A stretch of DNA of 12,351 bases from Leyella stercorea. GTDB lineage: Bacteria; Bacteroidota; Bacteroidia; Bacteroidales; Bacteroidaceae. The DNA lies in NCBI RefSeq assembly GCF_021531655.1, contig NZ_JADYUF010000065.1, forward strand, positions 1 to 12,351, read 5' to 3'. Below the pieces are notes generated by a model. The model saw nothing but the letters and a program-made list of their open reading frames with translations, had not been told where the DNA came from and did not search any database. The translations under genes and the position numbers were made by a program. Positions 1 through 8,041 of the stretch are shown here, in pieces (positions within the stretch are counted from its first letter, which is position 1; each line of letters begins with the position of its first letter).

Positions 1-1
1 A

Positions 2-61
2 GCTACTGATTCCGAAAGATTGAGTCTGGCGGAACGGCTTCCACTTGAATTAATCAATTAA
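2..61 (+). CDS. possible C-terminal end of an upstream gene (partial)
   Basis: One + strand frame is open from the window edge for 19 codons and ends at a TAA at 59-61, reading ATDSERLSLAERLPLELIN. The other two + frames stop almost at once. The residues are mixed polar and hydrophobic, as expected for a real C-terminus, but the stretch is too short to assign to a family. The alternative is ordinary intergenic DNA that happens to be open. On the - strand the same stretch is also open but has no start codon, so a + strand 3' end is the better reading. Confidence 0.35.
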   Translation, partial: ATDSERLSLAERLPLELIN

Positions 62-125
62 TAGAACCTACCTATAGATATTGAAGATATCTGATAAGCT
101 GTTAAGCTAATTTTGAAAAAATGTT

Positions 126-133
126 TATCTTTG
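126..133 (+). promoter_or_regulatory. candidate -7 element (TAnnTTTG) for the sigma factor gene
   Basis: The bases read TATCTTTG, an exact match to the Bacteroidetes primary-sigma -7 consensus TAnnTTTG. They lie 31 bases ahead of the ATG at 165, which gives a plausible short leader. A well-spaced -33 TTTG is not evident: one occurs at 112-115, but that spacing is too short. The element suggests the sigma factor gene is expressed from the housekeeping polymerase. No similar element is seen in front of the fecR or susC genes. Confidence 0.5.
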
Positions 134-164
134 CATTTGTTATAGTTATATAAGTGATACCATT

Positions 165-731
165 ATGGATAAGTTTACAAATAGTACATTCCTTATGTCA
201 GCCCTTGCCGATGGCAACGAGATGGCATTTGACGCATTGTTTGTGGATTATTATCCCAAGGTATTACAGTTTGTAATGCGTTTTTGTCGTGAGAAGAGTG
301 AGGCTGAGAACATAGTTCAGGATCTTTTTATGGAACTATGGATTAAGCGTGAACGTTTTTTGAAGATAGAAAATCTCGACAATTATCTTTTCATTTCTGC
401 TCGTAATGCTGCCATACATTGTGTGAAGCAGTCGCTTGTGTATTGTGATGATGAGTCGGCATGTGACATTCAAGGCAATGATGTGACGGGTGATATGAAG
501 TTGTGCTACGAGGAACTTTATGATATAATAATGAGCGAGATAGACTCTATGCCCGAGCAGCGTCGCCGTGTGTTTGTTATGAGTCGTGTAGACGGACTGA
601 GCAATGCTGAGATTGCTGAGCGTCTTGGCATAAGCAAGCGTACTGTGGAGACGCATATTTCTGTTGCACTTGCCCATTTACGCAAGTTATTGCCATTACT
701 TGTAATGTTAACATTGATTAACTATAAGTAG
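165..731 (+). CDS. RNA polymerase ECF-type sigma factor, Bacteroidetes family-1 type
   Basis: This is a 188-residue cytoplasmic sigma factor of normal length for the ECF group. Region 2 spans about residues 21-87 and includes the AFDALFVDYYPKV helix and the NIVQDLFMELW segment that contacts core polymerase and the -10 region. Region 4 spans about 124-176 and has the typical MPEQRRRVFVMSRVDGLSNAEIA helix followed by the helix-turn-helix LGISKRTVETHI. A short hydrophobic tail ends the protein. The ATG at 165 is used because it gives a full region 2 and lies close behind a TAnnTTTG element. The next gene encodes a FecR-like anti-sigma factor and the one after a SusC transporter with an STN domain, the classic Bacteroidetes arrangement for substrate-induced control of a susCD locus. 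The sigma factor is expected to be held inactive by FecR until the transporter signals, then to transcribe susC and susD. Its promoter consensus cannot be read from one locus. Confidence 0.94.
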   Translation: MDKFTNSTFLMSALADGNEMAFDALFVDYYPKVLQFVMRFCREKSEAENIVQDLFMELWIKRERFLKIENLDNYLFISARNAAIHCVKQSLVYCDDESACDIQGNDVTGDMKLCYEELYDIIMSEIDSMPEQRRRVFVMSRVDGLSNAEIAERLGISKRTVETHISVALAHLRKLLPLLVMLTLINYK

Positions 732-746
732 CTACGTGTGGTTGCC

Positions 747-774
747 GGTTTTTTACTCTTATTAGTAGAAAACC
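747..774 (+). promoter_or_regulatory. stem-loop between sigma and anti-sigma genes
   Basis: GGTTTTTTACT (747-757) and AGTAGAAAACC (764-774) can pair over 11 positions, all Watson-Crick except one T-G wobble, around a six-base loop (CTTATT). The 3' arm ends 10 bases before the fecR start codon at 785, so in mRNA the stem would sit beside or over the ribosome-landing region. No T-run follows, so it is not a standard terminator. It may tune anti-sigma translation or mRNA stability relative to the sigma factor; this role is inference. Confidence 0.5.
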
Positions 775-784
775 ATAAACAGCT

Positions 785-1705
785 ATGCAACCAAATAGTA
801 CTAAACATACAGAATCAACCCCAAATGACGATGCACTGCGTCGCTTGTGGAATCAAGATGTATCAGACATATCAGAGAGTGAGATGTCGGATGCTCTTGA
901 TATATTCCGCAATCGCCGCACGACATACAATCGTACAAAGCGTCGCAAGTTGCGTGTACTAAGCATCATGAAGTATGCTGCACTATTCATTGCGCCTATA
1001 ATCACCGCTTTTGTTGCTTGGAATTATTCGGCAGAATATCATGTACAGGAAACGGAGTTGACACAATTTTATGTTCCAGAAGGTAAGATAGATAGTCTGA
1101 TACTCTCTGACAATACTTGTGTAAAGCTTGATGCTGGTACGTCAATTATATATCCGGCTCGTTTTAGTAATCGTACGCACAACCGCAATGTGTATGTCAA
1201 CGGTAAGTGTCATTTTGCTGTGGCAAAAGACCGAATGCATCCATTCGTTGTGAATATGGGTAGTCTGAAGGTTAAGGTGCTTGGAACTCATTTCACAGTA
1301 GACTCTTACAACGAAGATGATAATATCACTGTGACACTTGAGGAAGGATTGGTAAAGGTTTTTGACAATAAACAATCAATGACACTAAAGCCGAATGAGC
1401 AAGTTGTTTACAATCGCAAAGATGGTACCATGCATAAGAATAGAGTTGATGCTATGGCTTATGGTGCATGGGTAGCAGGTAATGTGGATTTTGCATCACA
1501 ACCACTCTCAGAGATAATAAAGACGCTGGAACGTAAGTATGATGTTTCAATAACAGTGGCTTCAGATATTAATCTGGCAAAGCGTTATACGATGAACTTC
1601 AAGAAAGAAGAGTCGTTAGACAGAATTCTGAAAGTATTGTCGATGGTATCTGGTGAAATAAACTATACTGTAGACAATCGAAAAGTCAGACTCTACAAGA
1701 AATAA
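785..1705 (+). CDS. FecR-like membrane anti-sigma factor with C-terminal DUF4974 domain
   Basis: This 306-residue protein spans the inner membrane once. A cytoplasmic N-terminal part (about 1-60, rich in Arg and Lys near its end) is expected to bind the sigma factor. One hydrophobic helix at about 63-82 crosses the membrane. The periplasmic FecR domain covers about 95-190, with the family pattern VKVLGTHFTV near 163-172 and the EEGLVKVF strand after it. The C-terminal segment (about 235-304) has the WVAGNVDFASQPLSEIIKTLERKYDV pattern of the DUF4974 domain found on Bacteroidetes FecR proteins. Some FecR relatives self-cleave at a conserved Gly-Thr; G167-T168 is a candidate by motif only. The start at 785 lies 53 bases after the sigma stop, and susC begins 42 bases after this gene's stop. 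The role is to hold the upstream sigma factor and release it when the STN domain of the transporter signals across the periplasm. Confidence 0.93.
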   Translation: MQPNSTKHTESTPNDDALRRLWNQDVSDISESEMSDALDIFRNRRTTYNRTKRRKLRVLSIMKYAALFIAPIITAFVAWNYSAEYHVQETELTQFYVPEGKIDSLILSDNTCVKLDAGTSIIYPARFSNRTHNRNVYVNGKCHFAVAKDRMHPFVVNMGSLKVKVLGTHFTVDSYNEDDNITVTLEEGLVKVFDNKQSMTLKPNEQVVYNRKDGTMHKNRVDAMAYGAWVAGNVDFASQPLSEIIKTLERKYDVSITVASDINLAKRYTMNFKKEESLDRILKVLSMVSGEINYTVDNRKVRLYKK

Positions 1706-1747
1706 ATCTTATAATAACCATTTTTATTAACATAAACAAACAAATCT

Positions 1748-4700
1748 ATGAAGACCTTATTGAACAAGAAGACAGCAGCCACACTTGCGCTCTGTTTGTC
1801 GATGTCGATGAGTACGTTCGGACAAAGTCAGGTGATTCATCTGTCTCAGAACAAGGCAACGGTATCGTCGATTATCAAGGCTATTGAGAAGCAGACACAA
1901 ATGTCGGTTGATTTCTCACAGAACACTATCAATCTTAACAAGACAGTGTCGTTGAAGTCAAAGTCGGAAACGCTTGGCGAGTTGATGAATCAAATCTTGA
2001 AGGGTAATGGCAACCTTACCTACAAGATTGTGGACCGTCATATCATTATTGTTAAAGCTGGGCATAATGGAGCGCAGTCTGTACAGTCTACACAGCAAGG
2101 TTCCGGAAAATATAAAATAACAGGTTGTGTGCTTGACAATAATGGTGAACCAATCATTGGTGCATCTGTTTTGGAGCAGGGAACAAAGAATGGAACTGTC
2201 ACAGATGTTAACGGCAATTATATCTTAACATCTACTAAGGAAAACCCCACACTCGACATTTCTTATATCGGCTTCCTCTCGCAGCAGGTAAAGGCTCGCA
2301 GCGGTGTGGCTGCAAAGGTAACAATGAAGGAGAACGCTCAGAACCTTGAGGAACTAGTGGTTGTTGGTTATGGATCACAGAAGAAGGAAAATCTCACGGG
2401 CTCTGTGTCTTCTGTATCCAGTAAGGAACTTGCTGCACGTCCTATTACATCAGTAAAATCAGGTATCCAAGGACTTGTTCCTGGATTACAGATAACCAAT
2501 AGTCAGGGTCGACCAGGTGAGGATAATACGTCAATGACAGTACGTGGCGTGGGTACCCTCAATAATTCTTCACCATATATACTTATTGATGGTGTGGAGA
2601 GCGGTACTATGAATGCTATAGATCCAAATGATATAGAATCGATATCTGTACTTAAGGATGCTGCTTCTGCCGCTATTTATGGTTCTAAAGCTGCCAATGG
2701 AGTGATTCTTATCACTACCAAGCGAGGTAAATCTGGCAAGCCGACAGTCAACTACAATGGTACATTTGGTTGGCAAGTGGCAACTGGACATGTAGAACGT
2801 ATGCACTCTGCTGATGCAGCAGATTATCTTAACAAAGCATTGGAGTCAAGTGGAAAGAAAGTAAGATTTCTTCCTGAAGATATACAGAAGTTCCGTGATG
2901 GTAGCGACCCGTATGGTCATCCAGATACTGACTGGCAGGATTTGGCTTATCAAGGCAATGGATTCATGCATCAACATAGTGCAAGTGTGAATGGTGGTAA
3001 CGACAATGCTAGCTATATGGTTTCTGCTGGATACCTTAATCAGAATGGTATTATGCAGCATAGTAACCGTGAACAGTTCAACTTACGCTCTAATGTTGAT
3101 GTCAAGTTGTCTGAAAAGTTCTCAGTACACACAAGTTTGGCATACATTAACAACAAATATGAAGATCCGACAAACTCGTATGTAGGTGGTGGATCAGACC
3201 AAATCATACGTCAGGTTAACCTGTTTGCTCCATGGGTACCGTATAAGAATGAGGATGGAACATATGGAACTCTTGGTGATGGTAATCCGATAGCATGGCT
3301 TGATCTTGACCAGACTATCAAACGTCGTCATCAGAATTTCACTGGTATATTGGCAATTGATTACCAAATTCTCAAACAACTTAAGTTTACAGCCAAGGGA
3401 GCATATATTTCTCAGTGGGAGTCTACAGATGATTTTATGAAGGATATACAGTATAATTCGAGCAAATATCATGGACCTAACTCGCTTAATTCACGTCGTT
3501 ATTCGTGGAATCGTCCGTCGCTTGATCTCCTTCTTAATTATAATCAGAGTTTCGGTAGACACAATCTAAAGGGACTCGCTGGCTATCATATTGAAAAATA
3601 CAATTATGATGAGTTGCGTGCATATCGCAATGACTTTCCTAATAATGAGCTTACAGATATGAATGCTGGAACTTCATCGTCACAGACAAACTCAGGATAT
3701 ACACGTGAGTTGGCAATGATGTCGTACTTTGGACGTATTAACTATGATTATGCAGGACGTTATCTCTTTGAAGCTAATTTCCGTGCTGATGCATCGTCAC
3801 GTTTTGCACCAGGCAACCGTTGGGGATATTACCCGTCGTTCTCTGCAGGATGGCGTATTAGCGAGGAAAGCTTTATGGAGTCAACACGTACTTGGTTGCA
3901 GAATCTCAAACTTCGTGCATCGTGGGGCCAATTAGGTAATCAGGATGCTCTTAGTGATTATTACCCATGGCTGGTTACTTATGCCGTTGGTACAAACTAT
4001 CCGTTTGGCGGACAATTAGAGTCGGGTGTAGCACAGACCTCACAGAAACTCTCAACTATATCATGGGAGAAAACCACGACTTGGGGAATCGGTCTCGACG
4101 TTACTCTGCTTGACTGCATTGACTTCACAATTGATTACTATAGCCGTAAAACTACTGGTATTATTATGTCTGTGCCAGTTCCTGGCTCTTATGGATTGAG
4201 TGCATACAAGGACAATGTTGGTGCAATGCGAAATAGTGGTATAGAAATGTCGCTAAGCTTCCATAAACGTTGGGGTGATTGGGGTTTTAGCGCAACTGGT
4301 AATTTCGCCTATAACAAGAATGAGGTTCTAGACCTAGGTGGTGTTACAGAACAAATAGATTCTTATATAATAAACCGTGTAGGCGAACCATATCAGTCAT
4401 TTTATGGATATGTTTGTGATGGAATGTTCCGTACTCAGGAGGAGGCAGATGCTTACACCGAGCAGTATGGCAACCCGTTTGGAGCCTCAAAGACGTTTAA
4501 AGCGGGTGACCTGAGATACAAGGATGTTGACGGTGATGGTAGCTTGACTGCAAAAGACCGTACGACAATCGGAACTTCTCAGCCAAAGTTCACGTATGGA
4601 CTTAATCTGTCTGCTAGTTGGAAAAACCTTGATGTGTCAATGCTTATGCAGGGCGCATTGGGAGTATATCGTTATTTCAATGCTGAGGTTTATGGCGATT

Positions 4701-5068
4701 TCACAGGTGACACTATGCATCCTTGTACGGCTTGGTTCGATGCTTTCGATGAGAAAACCAATCCGAATGGTAAGTTCCCCCGAATTGCTGAAACGAGCAA
4801 GACTGCCAGCTATCCTAATACAGTGTCGTCTTATTGGGTAAAGCGTACCAACTATTTGCGTTTCAAGAATATACAGATAGGTTATACATTGCCCAAGCAG
4901 TGGTTGTCGCATCTTGGTATATCCAACCTGCGCATATTCTATTCTGGCGAAAACCTCTTCAAGGTTGATAATTTACCAATTAATATAGACCCCGAATCGC
5001 CATCAGGACGTGGTTCTCACTATCCTCAGGTTGGCACTCATTCATTCGGTATAAATCTAACATTCTAA
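1748..5068 (+). CDS. SusC/RagA-like TonB-dependent transporter with N-terminal STN signalling domain
   Basis: This 1106-residue outer-membrane transporter belongs to the SusC family. A signal peptide covers about residues 1-26 (cut near TFGQSQ). An STN (secretin/TonB N-terminal) domain follows at about 29-103; it marks transporters that signal to FecR anti-sigma factors. A carboxypeptidase-regulatory-like beta domain spans about 122-195 (GCVLDNNGEPIIGASV, then GTVTDVNGNY). The TonB-box/SusC signature LEELVVVGYG is at 200-209, the plug at about 212-328 with YILIDGV and AAIYGSKAANGVILITTKRG, and the beta-barrel runs to the C-terminal GINLTF with its terminal aromatic. A 12-residue EF-hand-like loop, D926-V-D928-G-D930-G-S-L-T-A-K-D937, is visible; similar acidic loops occur widely in SusC proteins. 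Length and domain order are complete and there is no frameshift. SusD starts 12 bases downstream, so the pair is co-transcribed and should form a lipoprotein-lidded import complex. The substrate is not readable; a glycan or other oligomer is likely. Confidence 0.97.
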   Translation: MKTLLNKKTAATLALCLSMSMSTFGQSQVIHLSQNKATVSSIIKAIEKQTQMSVDFSQNTINLNKTVSLKSKSETLGELMNQILKGNGNLTYKIVDRHIIIVKAGHNGAQSVQSTQQGSGKYKITGCVLDNNGEPIIGASVLEQGTKNGTVTDVNGNYILTSTKENPTLDISYIGFLSQQVKARSGVAAKVTMKENAQNLEELVVVGYGSQKKENLTGSVSSVSSKELAARPITSVKSGIQGLVPGLQITNSQGRPGEDNTSMTVRGVGTLNNSSPYILIDGVESGTMNAIDPNDIESISVLKDAASAAIYGSKAANGVILITTKRGKSGKPTVNYNGTFGWQVATGHVERMHSADAADYLNKALESSGKKVRFLPEDIQKFRDGSDPYGHPDTDWQDLAYQGNGFMHQHSASVNGGNDNASYMVSAGYLNQNGIMQHSNREQFNLRSNVDVKLSEKFSVHTSLAYINNKYEDPTNSYVGGGSDQIIRQVNLFAPWVPYKNEDGTYGTLGDGNPIAWLDLDQTIKRRHQNFTGILAIDYQILKQLKFTAKGAYISQWESTDDFMKDIQYNSSKYHGPNSLNSRRYSWNRPSLDLLLNYNQSFGRHNLKGLAGYHIEKYNYDELRAYRNDFPNNELTDMNAGTSSSQTNSGYTRELAMMSYFGRINYDYAGRYLFEANFRADASSRFAPGNRWGYYPSFSAGWRISEESFMESTRTWLQNLKLRASWGQLGNQDALSDYYPWLVTYAVGTNYPFGGQLESGVAQTSQKLSTISWEKTTTWGIGLDVTLLDCIDFTIDYYSRKTTGIIMSVPVPGSYGLSAYKDNVGAMRNSGIEMSLSFHKRWGDWGFSATGNFAYNKNEVLDLGGVTEQIDSYIINRVGEPYQSFYGYVCDGMFRTQEEADAYTEQYGNPFGASKTFKAGDLRYKDVDGDGSLTAKDRTTIGTSQPKFTYGLNLSASWKNLDVSMLMQGALGVYRYFNAEVYGDFTGDTMHPCTAWFDAFDEKTNPNGKFPRIAETSKTASYPNTVSSYWVKRTNYLRFKNIQIGYTLPKQWLSHLGISNLRIFYSGENLFKVDNLPINIDPESPSGRGSHYPQVGTHSFGINLTF

Positions 5069-5080
5069 AGAATTGACGTT

Positions 5081-6757
5081 ATGAAAATTACATATTCAAT
5101 TATAACATTGATGCTTGCAGGTGGTATACTCACATCATGCTCTGATTTTTTGGACACTGCTCCGAAGGATGAACTGTCACCTGCAACTTATTGGAAGACA
5201 CAGGCTGATGCAGAAAAGGCAGTTGTAGCCTGTTATCCCAATTGGTGTAGTCCTGCCACTGGTTCAACCGAAGTGTTCTTTGCCGATTGTATGTCGGACA
5301 TAGCATTCAGCTACACTGGTTCAAGCAAGTATAAATATGTAGGTAATGGGTCAATGTCCCGCTCAAGTACTGTAGCTTATTACGACTATAAAACAATACG
5401 TCGTTGCAACAACTTCTTTGCCAATGTCGACAATGTACAAGGAATAAGTGACGCAGTAAAGAAGGACTTGATGGGACAGGTGCGCACAATACGTGCTTAT
5501 CGTTACTTCCAAATGAATTATTGGTTTGGTGGTGTACCTCTCATCACAGGTTTGCCACAGCTTGCAGATGATGCAAAATTACCTCGTGATAGTGAAGACA
5601 AAGTGAAACAGTTTGTGTACGACGAACTAGACCAGGCTGCTGACGAGTTAAACAAACAGCCGTCCGCACGTGGTCGTATTGCTAAAGGTACAGCCCTTGC
5701 TATCAAGATGCGTGCATCACTCTATTGGGGGGACTTGGATCTGGCTCTTAAAGCAGCTCGTGACATTCAGAGTCTTGGATTGTACGAAATAGAGAAGAGT
5801 ATGTCTTTCCTTGAACTGTTTAGTCTTAAAGGACGTGATTCGAAGGAAATTATTTGTTCAATGCAGCATATACCTACCACATATGCATTCTCTAACACCA
5901 TACGTTTGTATAATAATGCTGATGGTGGTTGGGCTTCGTTCGTACCGACCCAAAACCTTGTAGACATGTTTGAGATGAACAATGGTTTGATGCCTAATGA
6001 AGAAGGTTCTGGTTATGACCCGACACATCCGTTTGCAAATCGTGATCCTCGTTTGAAGAATACGGTAGTGTATTCAGGATTAGATTGGACTGGTTCTGAT
6101 GGTAAGACACGTGTGTTCAATGGACTTGATAAGACCATAAATGGCAAGACTAACTTGGATTATTGGAACAAGGAAAATAACTCATCACATACAGGCATGA
6201 TTTGGGCTAAGTATACTACACCAAGGTCTCAGTATTCGGCTTCGCTTGATGATGATGAATTGTGCCCAATCCTTTTCCGATATGCAGAGGTATTGCTTAC
6301 CATTGCTGAGATTGACATAGAGAAGAATGAGAATATTTCTGAGGCATTCGATTATATAGATGAGTTGCGTCAGCGTGGTGGACAAATAAAGGTTGACCGC
6401 ACTAAGTATGATACTCAAGACAAGCGTCGTGAGTTGATACGCCGTGAGCGTTGCATTGAGTTGGCTGGTGAGGGTCTGCGTCGTCCCGACCTTTTGCGTT
6501 GGCATGACAAGGACGGTAAGATGTTGGCAGAGACTGTTCTTAATGGAAAATGGTATCATGCAGTTGGTACAGTCGACTATAATGAACCAGATCCGGATCG
6601 CCGTGCTGTCATAACAGCACCTACTGCTGAAAATGAGAATGAACGCACACTTGAAAAACTCGTCTTCAAGCCATATATGCGTTATTTGCCAATTCCAGAT
6701 GCGCAGCTCACCACTAATCCGAACCTAACTCAAACAGAAGGTTACGAAAAGAAATAA
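5081..6757 (+). CDS. SusD/RagB-like surface lipoprotein (ligand-binding partner of SusC)
   Basis: This 558-residue lipoprotein has a short signal peptide with the lipobox LTSC and a predicted lipidated Cys20, followed by SDFLDTAPKDELSP, the usual SusD start. The N-terminal SusD-like region carries YWKTQADAEKAVVACY and the helical-repeat segment VRTIRAYRYFQMNYWFGGVPLI (about 134-155), which is strongly typical of the family. The C-terminal RagB/SusD domain has RDPRLKNTV (321-329), RYAEVLLTIAEI (400-411), RRELIRRERCIELAGEGLRRPDLLRW (449-474) and the closing YLPIPDAQLTTNPNLTQTEGY. The gene lies 12 bases after susC and 22 bases before the phosphoesterase gene, so all three look like one transcript. 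The protein should sit on the outer face of the outer membrane and cap the SusC barrel, delivering substrate. Ligand specificity cannot be inferred from sequence, because binding residues vary between SusD proteins. Confidence 0.96.
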   Translation: MKITYSIITLMLAGGILTSCSDFLDTAPKDELSPATYWKTQADAEKAVVACYPNWCSPATGSTEVFFADCMSDIAFSYTGSSKYKYVGNGSMSRSSTVAYYDYKTIRRCNNFFANVDNVQGISDAVKKDLMGQVRTIRAYRYFQMNYWFGGVPLITGLPQLADDAKLPRDSEDKVKQFVYDELDQAADELNKQPSARGRIAKGTALAIKMRASLYWGDLDLALKAARDIQSLGLYEIEKSMSFLELFSLKGRDSKEIICSMQHIPTTYAFSNTIRLYNNADGGWASFVPTQNLVDMFEMNNGLMPNEEGSGYDPTHPFANRDPRLKNTVVYSGLDWTGSDGKTRVFNGLDKTINGKTNLDYWNKENNSSHTGMIWAKYTTPRSQYSASLDDDELCPILFRYAEVLLTIAEIDIEKNENISEAFDYIDELRQRGGQIKVDRTKYDTQDKRRELIRRERCIELAGEGLRRPDLLRWHDKDGKMLAETVLNGKWYHAVGTVDYNEPDPDRRAVITAPTAENENERTLEKLVFKPYMRYLPIPDAQLTTNPNLTQTEGYEKK

Positions 6758-6779
6758 TGAATTGTAAATAGACAGACAA

Positions 6780-7952
6780 ATGAGAAAAGCTGTATTGACA
6801 ATTCTATGCCTTGTATGGGCCGTATTGGGTTCATTTGCCGATGGCATAGCCATAACCCACGGTCCATACTTGCAGAATGTGGGAGAAACAGAGGCTACAT
6901 TCGTCTGGGTTGCAAATAAACCCTCAATAGGTTGGGTAGAACTTGCTCCTGACGATGGTACTAATTATTATGCCGTAGAACGCCCAAAGTTTTTCGACAC
7001 AACAAATGGTGTAAAGAATACTTCAACACTACATTCTGTTAAGGTTAAAGGGCTGAAACCTGGTACTAACTATCGGTATCGTGTTTATGTTACAGAGGTT
7101 TTGTCTCACAAGAGTTGGGTCGTTACATATGGTCGAACTGATGCTCTTGATGTTTTCTACGGACAGCCACCGATGTTTAGAACCAATGATACTAAGAAGG
7201 GGGAAACATCATTTGCTGTAGTTAATGACATTCATGCCAGGGTTGGTGACATTACAAAACTGATGAATGTTGCTAATTACAAGCAAAAGGATATGGTAAT
7301 ATTCAATGGCGATATGCTTTCTAATCTTACTAGCGAGGAACAGATTTTCACTGGTTTTATGGATGAATCCATTAAACTCTTTGCAAAAGAGAAACCTCTG
7401 TACTATGTTCGTGGCAATCACGAAACTCGTGGTGAATATGCTACAATGTGTCAGAAGTATTTTTCCCCAAAGGAACCGCATCTGTATTATATGTTCTCAC
7501 AAGGACCAGTATGTTTCATTATGCTGGATACAGGTGAGGATAAACCTGATACAGACCTTGAATATAGTGGTATTACTGATTATGACAATTATCGTAACGA
7601 ACAAGCCGAATGGCTGGCTCAAGTAGTTAAGTCAGAAGAGTATCGTCGTGCCAAGTGGCATGTTGTGGTTGGTCATATACCGCCTCGTCCTGTAAAAGAT
7701 ATGTGGCATGGTCAGTATGAAGTGTTGCGCAAGTTTGTACCAATATTAAATGAAGCTAAGGTTGATGTTATGTTGTGCGGTCATCTGCATCGGCACATAA
7801 TAAATCAACCAGATAACGAAGTTAAGTTCCCAGTTGTTGTAAATTCGCTTGATCACGTTATTTCAGGATGGACAGAGGGTCAAAATCTACATCTTGATAT
7901 GTATGATACAAAGGGCACATTGGTGGAGAAATTCACAGTAAAAGCAAAATAA
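6780..7952 (+). CDS. exported calcineurin-like metallophosphoesterase with purple-acid-phosphatase-like N-terminal domain
   Basis: This 390-residue protein has a signal peptide (about 1-20, cut near SFA-DG) and no convincing lipobox, so it should be periplasmic or secreted. An immunoglobulin/fibronectin-like domain resembling the purple acid phosphatase N-terminus covers about 24-125 (ITHGPYLQNVGETEATFVWV and LKPGTNYRYRV). The metallophosphoesterase domain follows and all its metal-site motifs are present in order: D150-x-H152, G177-D178, G212-N-H-E215, G298-H299 and G334-H-L-H337. It should bind two metal ions and hydrolyse a phosphate mono- or diester; the substrate is unknown. Its start lies 22 bases after the susD stop and a strong terminator follows 8 bases after its own stop, so it is the last gene of the susCD transcript. 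As the only enzyme there, it may remove phosphate from the ligand before or after import; that role is inferred from context. The tyrosine motif that defines true purple acid phosphatases was not confirmed, so a general phosphatase or phosphodiesterase remains possible. Confidence 0.9.
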   Translation: MRKAVLTILCLVWAVLGSFADGIAITHGPYLQNVGETEATFVWVANKPSIGWVELAPDDGTNYYAVERPKFFDTTNGVKNTSTLHSVKVKGLKPGTNYRYRVYVTEVLSHKSWVVTYGRTDALDVFYGQPPMFRTNDTKKGETSFAVVNDIHARVGDITKLMNVANYKQKDMVIFNGDMLSNLTSEEQIFTGFMDESIKLFAKEKPLYYVRGNHETRGEYATMCQKYFSPKEPHLYYMFSQGPVCFIMLDTGEDKPDTDLEYSGITDYDNYRNEQAEWLAQVVKSEEYRRAKWHVVVGHIPPRPVKDMWHGQYEVLRKFVPILNEAKVDVMLCGHLHRHIINQPDNEVKFPVVVNSLDHVISGWTEGQNLHLDMYDTKGTLVEKFTVKAK

Positions 7953-7960
7953 GAAACATT

Positions 7961-7996
7961 AAAAGTCTGCGTCAATTAATTGGCGCAGACTTTTTT
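7961..7996 (+). terminator. rho-independent terminator of the susCD-phosphoesterase transcript
   Basis: AAAAGTCTGCG (7961-7971) pairs perfectly with CGCAGACTTTT. A T-G wobble and three more pairs (CAA/TTG) extend the stem to about 15 bp around a TTAA loop. The 3' arm runs into six T residues (7991-7996). It starts 8 bases after the phosphoesterase stop codon. Read from the other strand the stem is followed by four T residues, so it may also stop transcripts arriving from the convergent permease gene, which has no obvious terminator closer to its end. Confidence 0.93.
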
Positions 7997-8041
7997 GCTC
8001 CTACATTATCTAATTGATTACTGAATTAATCCGAAAAAGAC

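Noticed and set aside
76..92. Small hairpin AGATAT/ATATCT ahead of the sigma gene as a terminator for the upstream gene
   Set aside because: Six AT-rich pairs with a five-base loop and no T-run; too weak to call.
738..962. 74-codon + strand open frame overlapping the fecR start
   Set aside because: It overlaps the well-supported FecR N-terminus in another frame and its translation has no family features.
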